Shown one piece after another: positions 1 through 9,325 of a stretch of 33,889 nucleotides of DNA (position 1 is the stretch's first letter; every line of letters starts with the position of its first letter). Location: the NCBI GenBank assembly GCA_026195755.1, contig JAPHRL010000222.1, positions 1 to 33,889 on the forward strand. Direction: 5' to 3'. The notes beneath the pieces are model-generated. The model ran no database searches and was not told the DNA's origin. It saw only the letters and a list, made by a program, of their open reading frames with translations. The DNA is from Kangiella sp. GTDB lineage: Bacteria > Pseudomonadota > Gammaproteobacteria > Enterobacterales > Kangiellaceae. The translations under genes were made by a program, and so were the position numbers.

Positions 1-1
1 A

Positions 2-1459
2 GTTAACAAAAACACCAATGAAGACAAAAACTATTCAAGGCTTGATATATTTGAACCTGTCGGAGCTATAGATGAGCGCTTTATCGTGGCGCTCTCAAAC
101 ATGGGAAGAGATAAAACTGCAGTTATCAAGTTTGATGCAAGCTTGAAAAAAGAAGTCGATGTTTTATACGAATCAAATAGTTACGATATTAAGTCAGCAA
201 CATTTGATACTATCCAAAATAAGCTGACATCAGTAACTTATGTTGATAGAGGAGTAAAAAAGCAGAAATTTCTAGATAAACCTAATCAAGCACTGCAAAA
301 AGACCTTCACCAGCAAATTGGCTTGGATTCTATTTTCATTATTGATAGTTCATTAAATAACAATGACTTAGTTATTTTTGCTTATGATTCAACGCACCCT
401 GGTAAGTTTTATCACTACAATCAGGAGCTTGGTAAGTTACGATTCTTGCAAAATGAGATGCCAGATTTACACCCTTATACCTTCAGAAAAGGCAGGCTTC
501 TTACAGCAAAAAATGAGCTCGATAACATCGTTGAAGGCTTTTTATTCCTACCTCAAGCACCAAACAAACATCCTCTAGTTGTTATGCCTCATGGAGGGCC
601 GATTGGCGTGCAGGACCGCAATGAATTTGATCAAGCCACTCAGTTCTTAGTCAATAGAGGTTATGCAGTCCTAACCATCAACTTCAGAGGAAGTGCTGGT
701 TATGGTAAAGAATACATGAACGCTGGACGCGAACAGTTTGGCGAGGGTATTGAAGCAGATATTAACCTACTAACTCAAAAAGCGTTTGCTCATCCATCTG
801 TAGATAAAAACAATGCCTGCATTTATGGTACCAGTTACGGTGGTTATTCAGCGGTAACCTCAACGATCATTTATCCGCAGAATTTTAAATGTGCCATCAC
901 CGCTTTTGGTGTTTTTGATTTACCTTTACTATTCAGTGCTACCAATCTTAACCAAACTGAAAGCCGGAAAGACGCAATCAGCTTTATTGTTGGCGATATA
1001 GATGCCGACTATAACAAATTGAAAGCCAATTCACCTTTATATAAGGCTTCTCAGATCAAAGTACCTACTCTGATTTTTTCAGGCTTACGTGATGAGATTG
1101 CCCATCCCGAACACAGCCGTCGCCTAAATTATGTACTAACGGAACTCGGTAATACGGAAGTACAATATCATGAGTATACGCTTTCGGGGCATGGACACAG
1201 AAACTGGCGTGGAGACATTCACCAATATGTCACTATTGTTGAGTTTTTAGATCGGCACATAGGCAAGAATAAGTCTTATCCCAAAGACGACCATAATGTA
1301 CTAGCAAATGATAACTTTAATGTGGGTATGATTTACTACAATGGAACCTTTGTTGAAAAAGACACTAAGCAGGCTGAGCGCTATCTCAAGCTAGCTCATA
1401 AATATGGAGATGATCGTGCAGCTCAATACTTAAGGCGTTTAGGCATTTATAATTTTTAG
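2..1459 (+). CDS. S9-family prolyl oligopeptidase-like peptidase, 5' truncated by the window edge, with a Sel1-like C-terminal tail
   Basis: The frame stays open from base 2 through the listed ORF start. Catalytic-type motif GTSYGGYSA, then GLRDE and SGHGH; C-terminal YYNGTFVEKDTKQAERYLKLAHKYGDDRAAQYL resembles a Sel1 repeat. Confidence 0.85.
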   Translation, partial: VNKNTNEDKNYSRLDIFEPVGAIDERFIVALSNMGRDKTAVIKFDASLKKEVDVLYESNSYDIKSATFDTIQNKLTSVTYVDRGVKKQKFLDKPNQALQKDLHQQIGLDSIFIIDSSLNNNDLVIFAYDSTHPGKFYHYNQELGKLRFLQNEMPDLHPYTFRKGRLLTAKNELDNIVEGFLFLPQAPNKHPLVVMPHGGPIGVQDRNEFDQATQFLVNRGYAVLTINFRGSAGYGKEYMNAGREQFGEGIEADINLLTQKAFAHPSVDKNNACIYGTSYGGYSAVTSTIIYPQNFKCAITAFGVFDLPLLFSATNLNQTESRKDAISFIVGDIDADYNKLKANSPLYKASQIKVPTLIFSGLRDEIAHPEHSRRLNYVLTELGNTEVQYHEYTLSGHGHRNWRGDIHQYVTIVEFLDRHIGKNKSYPKDDHNVLANDNFNVGMIYYNGTFVEKDTKQAERYLKLAHKYGDDRAAQYLRRLGIYNF

Positions 1460-1472
1460 TTGTCCAAGCATC

Positions 1473-1502
1473 AAAAAAAGGAGCTAACAGCTCCTTTTTT
1501 TT
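1473..1502 (+). terminator. Rho-independent terminator after the S9 peptidase
   Basis: aaaaaaaggagctaacagctcctttttttt: GGAGCT/AGCTCC stem followed by a T-run. Confidence 0.85.
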
Positions 1503-1583
1503 CACCCAATCTACAAATCACCAACAAGCCTCTTTTACCCATTGAAAACTACGTAAACTCTTCAGCAATAATTTGTATAAATC

Positions 1584-1618
1584 TTGACACAGGTAAATAC
1601 GTGCATATACACTTAATT
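1584..1618 (+). promoter_or_regulatory. Sigma70-like promoter of the marR module
   Basis: TTGACA (1584-1589), 16 bp spacer, TATACA (1606-1611), then 7 nt to ATG at 1619. The near-palindrome GTGCATATACAC (1601-1612) overlaps the -10. Confidence 0.6.
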
Positions 1619-2017
1619 ATGATGAGACCCGAATTTATTGAAGCAAAAGACTGTTTTTGTCTTGAAGCTCGGCGTAAAGCCAGAGCAATCACTAGACTCT
1701 ACGAAGAAAAACTGAGACCTCATGGTCTCCGTGCCACTCAGTTTTCAGTATTAGCTGTCCTAAAGTTAAAGGGACCGACATCAACCACAGAGCTTGCTGA
1801 CTTTCTGGTTCTTGAGCGAACCACAATGACCCGTGGCGCAGCGGTGATGGCAAAACACGGTTGGATTGAACCGTCACCAACTGAAGATAAGCGGGTTAAA
1901 GCATGGCGATTAACCCCAACTGGAGCTCAAAAGCTCAAAGAAGCATTTCCAGCCTGGCAGGAAGTGCAGCATCAACTGAAGAAAGAGATGGAGACCCAGC
2001 ACAACGATAAGGAGTAA
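1619..2017 (+). CDS. MarR-family winged-helix transcriptional regulator
   Basis: ATRFSVLAVLKLKGPTSTTELADFLVLERTTMTRGAAVMAKHGWIEPSPTEDKRVKAWRLTPTG is a MarR wHTH pattern (sequence in window: ATQFSVLAVL). The upstream ORF extension to 1460 runs through the terminator and promoter, so ATG 1619 or 1622 is preferred. Confidence 0.85.
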   Translation: MMRPEFIEAKDCFCLEARRKARAITRLYEEKLRPHGLRATQFSVLAVLKLKGPTSTTELADFLVLERTTMTRGAAVMAKHGWIEPSPTEDKRVKAWRLTPTGAQKLKEAFPAWQEVQHQLKKEMETQHNDKE

Positions 2018-2019
2018 CA

Positions 2020-2637
2020 ATGAAGCTTTACTATGCGGAAACAGCCAATTGCTATAAAACTTGTGCCGTTGCGCACTATTTAAAATCCCCGGTTGAATTT
2101 GTTCGGGTTAACCTTGGAGAGCTTGAACATAAGCAGCCGGATTTCATGGCCAAAAACCCTAATGGCAAAGTGCCGGTGCTTGATACCGGGAACGGATATC
2201 TCTGGGAATCGGTGGCCATCATGTGCCATCTGGCACGTCAGGCCGACTCAGACTTATGGCCAAATGACGACAAACAGATTGAAGTATTACGATGGATCAG
2301 TTGGGATTTTGACTGCTTTTTGCCCAGTGCGGGCGTCTATTATTACGAGAATATTATTAAACCTCAGTTCAACATTGGTAAACCCGATCCCAATGCCTTG
2401 CAAAAAGTTGAACCACAGTTTAAGCAGCACGCAGAACTTCTAAACAACCACCTGGCAGGAAAAGACTTTGTGGTTGGAGACAGCCTGACATTAGCCGATT
2501 TTTCACTTGCAGTCATGCTGCCCTACGCAGAACAGGCGCAGATCCCGCTTGATAATTTCCCCGAAATTCAACGCTGGCACCATGAGTTAATGCAACTTCC
2601 GGCCTGGCGTTCCCCCTTCCCCACCATAGATAAATAA
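2020..2637 (+). CDS. Glutathione S-transferase family protein
   Basis: N-terminal thioredoxin-like fold with NPNGKVPVLDTGNGYLWESVAIMCHLA and C-terminal GDSLTLADFSLAV. Confidence 0.88.
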   Translation: MKLYYAETANCYKTCAVAHYLKSPVEFVRVNLGELEHKQPDFMAKNPNGKVPVLDTGNGYLWESVAIMCHLARQADSDLWPNDDKQIEVLRWISWDFDCFLPSAGVYYYENIIKPQFNIGKPDPNALQKVEPQFKQHAELLNNHLAGKDFVVGDSLTLADFSLAVMLPYAEQAQIPLDNFPEIQRWHHELMQLPAWRSPFPTIDK

Positions 2638-2647
2638 GGAGTTAATT

Positions 2648-3007
2648 ATGACGTTTTATATTGATGGATATGTTTTACCCGTACCGAAAGACAAACTTGA
2701 TGAATACATTGAAATGGCCAAGATGGCCGGAAGTGTCTGGAAAGAATATGGCGCACTAAAAGTTGTTGAAGCGGTGGCTGACGATGTGCAACCCGGCAAA
2801 GTCACCTCATTTCCACAGAGTGTGCAACTCAAAGACAACGAAACCGTTATTTTCTCTTACATCCTTTATGAGTCTCGCGAAGCTCGCGACGAAATCAATG
2901 AAAAAGTGATGAAGGATCCGCGCCTTGCTGATATGAAGCCCGAAAGCATGCCCTTCGATGGGATGAGAATGTTTTGGGGCGGATTCAAACCTATCGTCGA
3001 ACTGTAA
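2648..3007 (+). CDS. DUF1428 family protein (YbaA-like)
   Basis: YIDGYVLPVPKDKLDEYIEMAKMAGSVWKEYGALKVVEAVADDV...PFDGMRMFWGGFKPIVEL. Confidence 0.85.
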   Translation: MTFYIDGYVLPVPKDKLDEYIEMAKMAGSVWKEYGALKVVEAVADDVQPGKVTSFPQSVQLKDNETVIFSYILYESREARDEINEKVMKDPRLADMKPESMPFDGMRMFWGGFKPIVEL

Positions 3008-3038
3008 AGTCTGTTGATCTTAATTAAAGGAGCAAATT

Positions 3039-3515
3039 ATGAGTCACAACAATAACCCACCGAAAGCACCCATCGCTCACCTGGTCTGCAGCCCTTGCAA
3101 TGAAGCCATTGAGTTCTATAAAAATGCATTTGATGCAGAAGAAGTGCAAAAAGTACCCTCGCCGGACGGAAAGAAAGTCATGCATGCTTGTTTAAAATTG
3201 GATGGCGGCTTTATCTTTCTGGTCGATGACTTCCCTGAGTTTAACCCTGATGGCAAGTCACTGTCTCCGCAATCACTGGGTGGAAGCTGTGTCACCATTC
3301 ATCGTCAGGTTAAAGACTGTGATGCTGCCTTTAAACAAGCCATCAAATCAGGCGCAAAATCGCGAATGGAACCCGAAGATACTTTCTGGGGCGATCGCTA
3401 CGGTGTGATTACGGATCCCTTCGGACATTACTGGTCGATAGCTCATCATATTAGAGAAGTTTCCGAAGACGATATTGAACAGTACATGAAGAATGAATTT
3501 ACCGACAAGTGCTAA
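3039..3515 (+). CDS. VOC/glyoxalase superfamily protein (PhnB-like)
   Basis: HLVCSPCNEAIEFYKNAFDAEEV...GDRYGVITDPFGHYWSIAHHIREV. Confidence 0.88.
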   Translation: MSHNNNPPKAPIAHLVCSPCNEAIEFYKNAFDAEEVQKVPSPDGKKVMHACLKLDGGFIFLVDDFPEFNPDGKSLSPQSLGGSCVTIHRQVKDCDAAFKQAIKSGAKSRMEPEDTFWGDRYGVITDPFGHYWSIAHHIREVSEDDIEQYMKNEFTDKC

Positions 3516-3617
3516 GGCACCTATCGGAAGATCGAGCAGAACAACCCCTAAAGGCTAGGAGTTTGTCATGCCTATAATAACCACTTGTTTATGCTTTGAT
3601 AACCGGGAAGAAGGTGC

Positions 3618-4241
3618 CTATTCAAAAACCGTCGCATCGCCAGCACCGTAACGGATAATTTCTGGATAGCCGGTGGTCATATCGACCACGGTTGTTTCCT
3701 GATGACCACAATAGCCGCCGTCAATTACCGCATCAACACGGCCATTTAGTTCATCAAAAATTTCGTATGGCGCCAACACCTCGCCTTCATCTTGGCCGGG
3801 CAAGATCAAGCTGGTGTTCATCATGGGCTCGCCGAGCGCTTCCAAAATTGCTTGCGAAATAGCGTTATCCGGCACACGAATACCAATAGTTTTCTTTTTC
3901 GGATGCTTAAGACGATTAGGCACTTCTGCCGTAGCGCGCAGGATGAAGGTGTATGGGCCTGGTGTGTTGTTTTTAATCAGCCGAAATGCTGTGTTATCCA
4001 CTCGTGCATAAAAAGCCAATTCGGATAAATCACGACACACTAAAGTAAAGTTATGATCTTTTTCCAGGTCACGTATCTGACGGATCCGATCCAGCGCTTT
4101 TTTATCACCAATATGGCAACCAAGCGCATAGCCTGAGTCCGTCGGATACACCACAACGCCACCATTACGGATAATGGCAACGATCTGGCTGACTAATCGT
4201 GGCTGAGGGTTTTCTGGATGTATTTCAATCAGTTGTGTCAT
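3618..4241 (-). CDS. yciO: YciO/Sua5/YrdC-family protein
   Basis: GGVVVYPTDSGYALGCHIGDKKALDRIRQIRDLEKDHNFTLVCRDLS...RLKHPKKKTIGIRVP. Confidence 0.85.
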   Translation of the reverse strand: MTQLIEIHPENPQPRLVSQIVAIIRNGGVVVYPTDSGYALGCHIGDKKALDRIRQIRDLEKDHNFTLVCRDLSELAFYARVDNTAFRLIKNNTPGPYTFILRATAEVPNRLKHPKKKTIGIRVPDNAISQAILEALGEPMMNTSLILPGQDEGEVLAPYEIFDELNGRVDAVIDGGYCGHQETTVVDMTTGYPEIIRYGAGDATVFE

Positions 4242-4279
4242 AAGTTATCTTTAGGGTCTGTTGACCTTTGGTATTCGAA

Positions 4280-5110
4280 TTACTGCCATGCCGTCCATAC
4301 AGGTGTGACGTCGGCAGGCATCGGTGGAAACTTTCCAAGCAAGGCCCACGGTTTATCCGGAGAATGGAAATCTGAGCCTTGTGAGCCAAGCAGGTTATAC
4401 TTTTGCGCCCAGTTTGCCAATAGGTTTTTCTTGCCTGGATGGATATTAGGATAACATACCTCAATACCCTCTCCGCCCATCTTCTGGAATGACTGAATCA
4501 ATTCATGGAGCTGGTTAGAGCCCATTTTATAGCGTGTAGGATGTGCTAATACTGGAACGCCGCCTGACTGTTTGATAATGGCTATGGCGTCCTCCAGTTC
4601 AAACCACTCATCTTTAACAAACGCCTTGCCACCTTTAGCCAGATACTTTTTAAAAGCATTGCCAAAATTGTTCACCACTCCATTATCTAAGAGATATTGA
4701 GCCAGATGGGTACGACAAACCATGTTCTGTTCTTGCAACATCACTTCCACATCAGCTACCGCCTGTTCGACACCTGCTTTTTGCATCTTATGTGCCATTT
4801 CTAGCGCGCGGGTATGCCGTTTCTGTTGCTGAAGCTTTAGAAATGATGATAAACCTGCATGCTCAGGATCAATATTTAAACCCAAAATATGCAGGGTATG
4901 TTTACCCCAACCCGCCGAAATCTCCACCCCTTCGACAAGGTTAATGGCAAAATCATCCGCTTGTTTACGCAATGCCAATACGCCAGCCACTGAATCGTGA
5001 TCGGTAATCGCCAGCTCATCCACGCCGCGCTCAATGGCTAACTCAATCAGCTCTATCGGTGACAAACTGCCGTCTGAGGCATGCGTGTGGTTGTGTAAAT
5101 CTCTCAGCAC
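4280..5110 (-). CDS. PHP-domain phosphoesterase (RNase AM / YciV-like)
   Basis: MLRDLHNHTHASDGSLSP...AITDHDSVAG...GVEISA...GSDFHSPD PHP metal-binding motifs; adjacent to yciO as in other gammaproteobacteria. Confidence 0.85.
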   Translation of the reverse strand: MLRDLHNHTHASDGSLSPIELIELAIERGVDELAITDHDSVAGVLALRKQADDFAINLVEGVEISAGWGKHTLHILGLNIDPEHAGLSSFLKLQQQKRHTRALEMAHKMQKAGVEQAVADVEVMLQEQNMVCRTHLAQYLLDNGVVNNFGNAFKKYLAKGGKAFVKDEWFELEDAIAIIKQSGGVPVLAHPTRYKMGSNQLHELIQSFQKMGGEGIEVCYPNIHPGKKNLLANWAQKYNLLGSQGSDFHSPDKPWALLGKFPPMPADVTPVWTAWQ

Positions 5111-5210
5111 TTCAATCCTGCTTGGTTTTAGGTATCAAATGAAAACGGTTACCAGTTTGCCTATCTTTTGCATTCAGGTAAACTTGGCGGGCACTTTTTT
5201 GGAGTCTAAT

Positions 5211-5828
5211 ATGACCTTTTTGAAAGAAAACTATCCTTTAGTCGCATTTATCGCGGTTTACCTCATCACTAAAAACTTAATTCTCGCCGCGGCAGTCTGG
5301 AGCGCAGGTTCGTTAGTGCAAATTTTAACCAGCGTATTCACCAAGCAACCGATTAAGAAAAGTCACATCGCCTATTTTGTTCTCGGCGTGCTATTAGTGG
5401 CTTCAGCCTACTACTTCGATGACGAAAACTTCATCAAATGGAAAACCAGCATTATTTTATGGGCTGGGTCATTGTTTATCTTGTTCCGCCAGATTTTTAG
5501 CAAAAAGTACATCATTCAGGATTTGCTGAAAGCCAATAACATCCTAAAAGATACAGCGCCACGCAGTCTGCTAACAAAGATCAACTGGCTATGGATTCTG
5601 TATTTAACTGGCTTCGGCTTCTTAAATTTATATGTCGCCTATACCTTTAGCACCGACGTCTGGTTCTGGTTTAAAATAATTGGCCTCTTTGCATCAACCA
5701 TGCTGTTATTTATCATCAGCATTATCATGCTCAAAGAACATGTTGATCTCGAAGAGCCACAGAAAGCTGATGCTGGAAAAACTGATTCAGATAAGAACGA
5801 TCCCCAAGATAAAGAGTCTCAGGAATAA
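5211..5828 (+). CDS. yciB: YciB/septation protein A family inner membrane protein
   Basis: Multi-TM protein with FDDENFIKWKTSIILWAG and FWFKIIGLFASTML. Start taken as ATG 5211 (MTFLKENYPL), not the upstream ORF start at 5034. Confidence 0.8.
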   Translation: MTFLKENYPLVAFIAVYLITKNLILAAAVWSAGSLVQILTSVFTKQPIKKSHIAYFVLGVLLVASAYYFDDENFIKWKTSIILWAGSLFILFRQIFSKKYIIQDLLKANNILKDTAPRSLLTKINWLWILYLTGFGFLNLYVAYTFSTDVWFWFKIIGLFASTMLLFIISIIMLKEHVDLEEPQKADAGKTDSDKNDPQDKESQE

Positions 5829-5831
5829 ATT

Positions 5832-6131
5832 ATGTTGTATGTCATCTTTTCACAAGACGTTGAAAACTCATTGCCGCTACGCACTCAAGCGCGCCCAGCG
5901 CATGTCGAACGGCTACAGGCACTTAAAGAACAAGGTCGCCTGATAATCGCCGGCCCCTGCCCTGCTATCGACGCAGAAGATCCGGGCGAAGCAGGCTTCA
6001 CCGGCAGCATGATCGTCGCCGAGTTCGATTCACTCGAAGATGCACAAGCCTGGGCCGACGCCGATCCCTACATCGAAGCCGGTGTTTACCAATCGGTAAT
6101 CGTAAAGCCTTATAAAAAAGTACTGCCTTAA
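5832..6131 (+). CDS. yciI: YciI family protein
   Basis: [27 protein letters not shown]...[42 protein letters not shown]. Confidence 0.9.
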   Translation: MLYVIFSQDVENSLPLRTQARPAHVERLQALKEQGRLIIAGPCPAIDAEDPGEAGFTGSMIVAEFDSLEDAQAWADADPYIEAGVYQSVIVKPYKKVLP

Positions 6132-6153
6132 CTAGTTATAAACGGAGCCCACA

Positions 6154-6417
6154 ATGGATAACTCACAACGCCTTGAACGCATGCAACAAATGATTCAAGA
6201 CGCACTAAACCCGACACAACTTGAAGTTATTGACGACAGCCATAAACACATAGGCCACGCCGGAGCAAAGGAAGGCAAAGGACACTTCACCGTAGTCATA
6301 AAAAGTGAAGCGTTAGAAGGGAAGCGAATGCTGCAACAACATCGAATGATCTATGAAGCGCTAGGCGACATGATGGAAACCGATATTCATGCACTGGCGA
6401 TTAAAGTCATAAAATAG
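6154..6417 (+). CDS. BolA family protein
   Basis: LEVIDDSHKHIGHAGAKEGKGHFTVVIKSEALEGKRMLQQHRMIYEALGDMMETDIHALAIKVI. Confidence 0.9.
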   Translation: MDNSQRLERMQQMIQDALNPTQLEVIDDSHKHIGHAGAKEGKGHFTVVIKSEALEGKRMLQQHRMIYEALGDMMETDIHALAIKVIK

Positions 6418-6423
6418 AAAAGC

Positions 6424-6446
6424 GGTGCGTCACGACGCACCCTACG
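6424..6446. repeat. REP-like hairpin GGTGCGTCACGACGCACCCTACGA
   Basis: GGTGCGT/ACGCACC stem with CACG loop and CTACGA tail, between the convergent ends of bolA and the 160-aa ORF. Confidence 0.6.
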
Positions 6447-6924
6447 ACTCACTAACTACTTTTATGAAATAAGTTTGCTTATGCTTGCTTTTTTCGAACC
6501 TTAACTTAACAGCTTGAGCACTCGCCTCATCAAGAAACCTATATATCTCAAACTCATTACCATTATCATCGAACCTGAATAATCCATATTTAGGCGGTGA
6601 TAAAGACTCTGTAGTCCATGTTGGCTCAGTGGAAAACACTTCACGAAGCTTTTCTACAAGTATTGAAGGGTTTCTTTCAGTACTGATACACTTTAGCAAG
6701 ATTCCAAAATCAAGAGAGTTTTTACAGAAAAATCCTTGGAGGAAAGCCTGAGAATCATCAATTTCCAAATAGGCCCCAAAACACTTTCCAAGCCCATCTT
6801 CCAAATATTCAAAGAACTCAACACTTAAAATCCTTTCAACATCAAATACTGTTAATGGAAAAGTGCATAAAGGAACAGGATTTGCTAGTTCACCCCACTG
6901 CTCTTTTGAAATTACCTTTATCAA
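6442..6924 (-). CDS. Hypothetical protein (160 aa), no family recognised
   Basis: Intact ORF, 23 nt downstream of nlpD on the same strand; composition is protein-like. Confidence 0.65.
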   Translation of the reverse strand: MIKVISKEQWGELANPVPLCTFPLTVFDVERILSVEFFEYLEDGLGKCFGAYLEIDDSQAFLQGFFCKNSLDFGILLKCISTERNPSILVEKLREVFSTEPTWTTESLSPPKYGLFRFDDNGNEFEIYRFLDEASAQAVKLRFEKSKHKQTYFIKVVSES

Positions 6925-6947
6925 CCTATAACCTCGAAATTGATCAA

Positions 6948-7940
6948 CTACCGCTTCGGTAAATAACGCATTGGGTCGACGGGTTTGCCTTTGAAGCGAA
7001 TTTCAAAATGCAGTTTGGGGACATCGCTGTCGGTGTTGCCGACTTCGGCAATTTTCTGGCCAGCTTTGATGATTTCGTTTTCTTTAACCAGCAGGATTCG
7101 GTTGTGGGCGTAGGCGCTGATGAAGTCATTATTATGTTTGACGATAACTAAGTTGCCATAACCACGCAGTCCTCGGCCGGCATACACCACTCGACCTGCG
7201 GCGGAGGCTCGTACTGGGTCGCCTAAATTACCCGCTATATCAATCCCTTTGGAGCTTTTACTCGCTCCAGAAAAACCTTGCAGGATTTGTCCCATGGTTG
7301 GCCACATCCAGTATTTGACTGGTGAGTTAGGTGTATAGGCGATTGGCTCTTTACTACCACCGGTAGTATTTGAGGTGCCTGTCGGTTCCTTCTTGGGTTC
7401 TTTTTTAGGTTCTTGCCGCGCCACTGGTTGCGTTGGCTGAGTGCTTGGCTGGGTTTGATTACCGGCAGGATTTCTGGGAACTTCAGTGACAGGTCTTCTG
7501 GCAACGCTGACTGGTGTACGACGCGAGGCATCGGTAGATTGTTGCGTACCAGGTGGCTCTGTTCCAGCCACCTCATACTCTTCCGCTGGGGTTATATCGC
7601 GGGCTTTCTGTAAATTGATGCGCTGCCCTGCGTGAATGGTGTAGTTACTATCAATATCGTTGGCTTGGGCAAGAATGTTGTAATCAAGGCCGTAACGGAA
7701 GGCGATGGAGTATAGAGTGTCTCCTGGACGCACATGATAGAACTGCTGGCTGTTATCGACTTCGGAAGGCGGGTAGAAGCTATGGAGTTGTGCTTTATAA
7801 TTGTTGGCTTCACGCTCTTCGACTGGCGCCAGACGCTCATTACCACAACCCTGCAACCAGAAGACCACTAACACGATAGCGACGATCCAGAGTGAGCGGA
7901 TGGCCGATCGTTTTAGTATGTCTTTAGTTTCCTGTCGCAT
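6948..7940 (-). CDS. nlpD: NlpD-like lipoprotein: LysM plus degenerate LytM/M23 domain
   Basis: Lipobox-like LQGCGN, LysM YHVRPGDTLYSIAFRYGLDYNILAQANDI, C-terminal GIDIAGNLGDPVRASAAGRVVYAGRGLRGYGNLVIVKHNNDFISAYAHN...LHFEIRFKGKPVDPMRYLPKR. Confidence 0.93.
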   Translation of the reverse strand: MRQETKDILKRSAIRSLWIVAIVLVVFWLQGCGNERLAPVEEREANNYKAQLHSFYPPSEVDNSQQFYHVRPGDTLYSIAFRYGLDYNILAQANDIDSNYTIHAGQRINLQKARDITPAEEYEVAGTEPPGTQQSTDASRRTPVSVARRPVTEVPRNPAGNQTQPSTQPTQPVARQEPKKEPKKEPTGTSNTTGGSKEPIAYTPNSPVKYWMWPTMGQILQGFSGASKSSKGIDIAGNLGDPVRASAAGRVVYAGRGLRGYGNLVIVKHNNDFISAYAHNRILLVKENEIIKAGQKIAEVGNTDSDVPKLHFEIRFKGKPVDPMRYLPKR

Positions 7941-7990
7941 GCCTTAGTTAAAAATCCTTGTTTTTACAATGAGTTATTGATTTTTCTAGC

Positions 7991-8575
7991 TTACACGTAT
8001 TTATAAATAATATAAGCGATGACCGCAAGGATTAAGAAGCCCCAGCCAATCCAATCTACATATTGACGCAACTTATGGCGCATTGGTTCCCCGCCCCACT
8101 TCACTAATCCGCCAATTAAGTAAAATTGCGCCGCTCTAGCTACGATCGAGGCTAACACAAATGGCAAAAAGGCCATACTGAGCGCGCCTGCGGTTAAGGT
8201 GAATATTTTATAGGGAACAGGGGAGAAACCCGCAATCAGTACTACCCAGACGCCAAAATCAGCAAACCAGACAACCGCTCTTTCGTAGGTCTCTAAGTAG
8301 CCAAACTGTTCAATTGCTGGCAACACCCAGGACTCAAAAGCAAAGGCGCCCACCAGATAACCGACAATACCACCTAAAACAGAGGTCACTGTTGCAAGAC
8401 CGGCTAATCTCAAAGCTCGGTGCGGTGTCGATAATGCCATTGGTGCCAACATCGCCGCAGTGGGGATAGGGAAAAAGATGGATTCGATGAAACTGACAAA
8501 GCCTAAAATATAAACGGCGTATTTATGACGAGCCCAACGCATGCAAGCGTCGTACATCTTGGTAAAAATATTCAT
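7991..8575 (-). CDS. yqaA: YqaA/DedA-type (VTT domain) membrane protein
   Basis: SFIESIFFPIPTAAMLAPMAL...FSPVPYKIFTLTAGALSMAFLPFVLASIVARAAQFYLIGGLV; overlaps pcm by 4 nt. Confidence 0.85.
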   Translation of the reverse strand: MNIFTKMYDACMRWARHKYAVYILGFVSFIESIFFPIPTAAMLAPMALSTPHRALRLAGLATVTSVLGGIVGYLVGAFAFESWVLPAIEQFGYLETYERAVVWFADFGVWVVLIAGFSPVPYKIFTLTAGALSMAFLPFVLASIVARAAQFYLIGGLVKWGGEPMRHKLRQYVDWIGWGFLILAVIAYIIYKYV

Positions 8576-9240
8576 CGCGCAACGCCGCTGACTAATGGAA
8601 CAAACTTAACTTTCTCAATCACGGTTTTCTTGAACTCATCACCCTGACGCTCCACCAGAATCAACTCTTGAGCTGTTTCGGTTTGCCCAACGGGGATAAC
8701 CATACGTCCGCCATCAGCTAGTTGCGCCATCAGCTTTTCAGGAATTGAAGGCGGAGCGGCGGTGACGATGATAGCGTCGAAAGGCGCGTTCTGTTGCCAG
8801 CCGTTAAAACCATCGGCAAAAAGATATTGCACATTGTGAATACCCAGCTGGCCCAGCGTCTTACGAGCCTGCATATGAAGCGCGCGGATACGCTCGACGG
8901 TAAATACGGTTTTGCACAGTTTGGATAAAATAGCCGTTTGATAACCGCAGCCAGTGCCAATTTCGAGAACCTTATTCATCGAGCCGGATTCAAGCAAAGC
9001 CTGAGTCATGCGGGCGACAATATAAGGTTGTGAGATGGTTTGCCCCATACCAATCGGTAAAGCAGTGTCTTCATAGGCGCGGTGGGATAAACCCTCATCA
9101 ATAAACACATGACGGGGCGTGTCTTCTACTGCTTTCAAAACCTGCTGATTGGTAATACCTTCGGCAATCAAACGTTGAACCAAACGGCCACGCGTTCTCG
9201 CTGAAGTCATGCCAATGCCAGAAAAATGAGTTGCGTTCAT
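8572..9240 (-). CDS. pcm: Protein-L-isoaspartate O-methyltransferase
   Basis: MGQTISQPYIVARMTQALL...VLEIGTGCGYQTAILSKL...FDAIIVTAAPPSIPEKLMAQLADGGRMVIPVG. Confidence 0.95.
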   Translation of the reverse strand: MNATHFSGIGMTSARTRGRLVQRLIAEGITNQQVLKAVEDTPRHVFIDEGLSHRAYEDTALPIGMGQTISQPYIVARMTQALLESGSMNKVLEIGTGCGYQTAILSKLCKTVFTVERIRALHMQARKTLGQLGIHNVQYLFADGFNGWQQNAPFDAIIVTAAPPSIPEKLMAQLADGGRMVIPVGQTETAQELILVERQGDEFKKTVIEKVKFVPLVSGVAR

Positions 9241-9325
9241 AGTTGTCTGTCTGTTCTATGTTGTTGTTATTACTAAAGTAGTTATAGCTAAATTTGTTAT
9301 AGTACTGCGCCAGCTTTTTAAATGA

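Noticed and set aside
1460-1618. N-terminal extension of the MarR ORF
   Set aside because: It starts at a TTG right after the previous stop and would translate through a terminator and a strong promoter; the ATG at 1619/1622 fits the family length.
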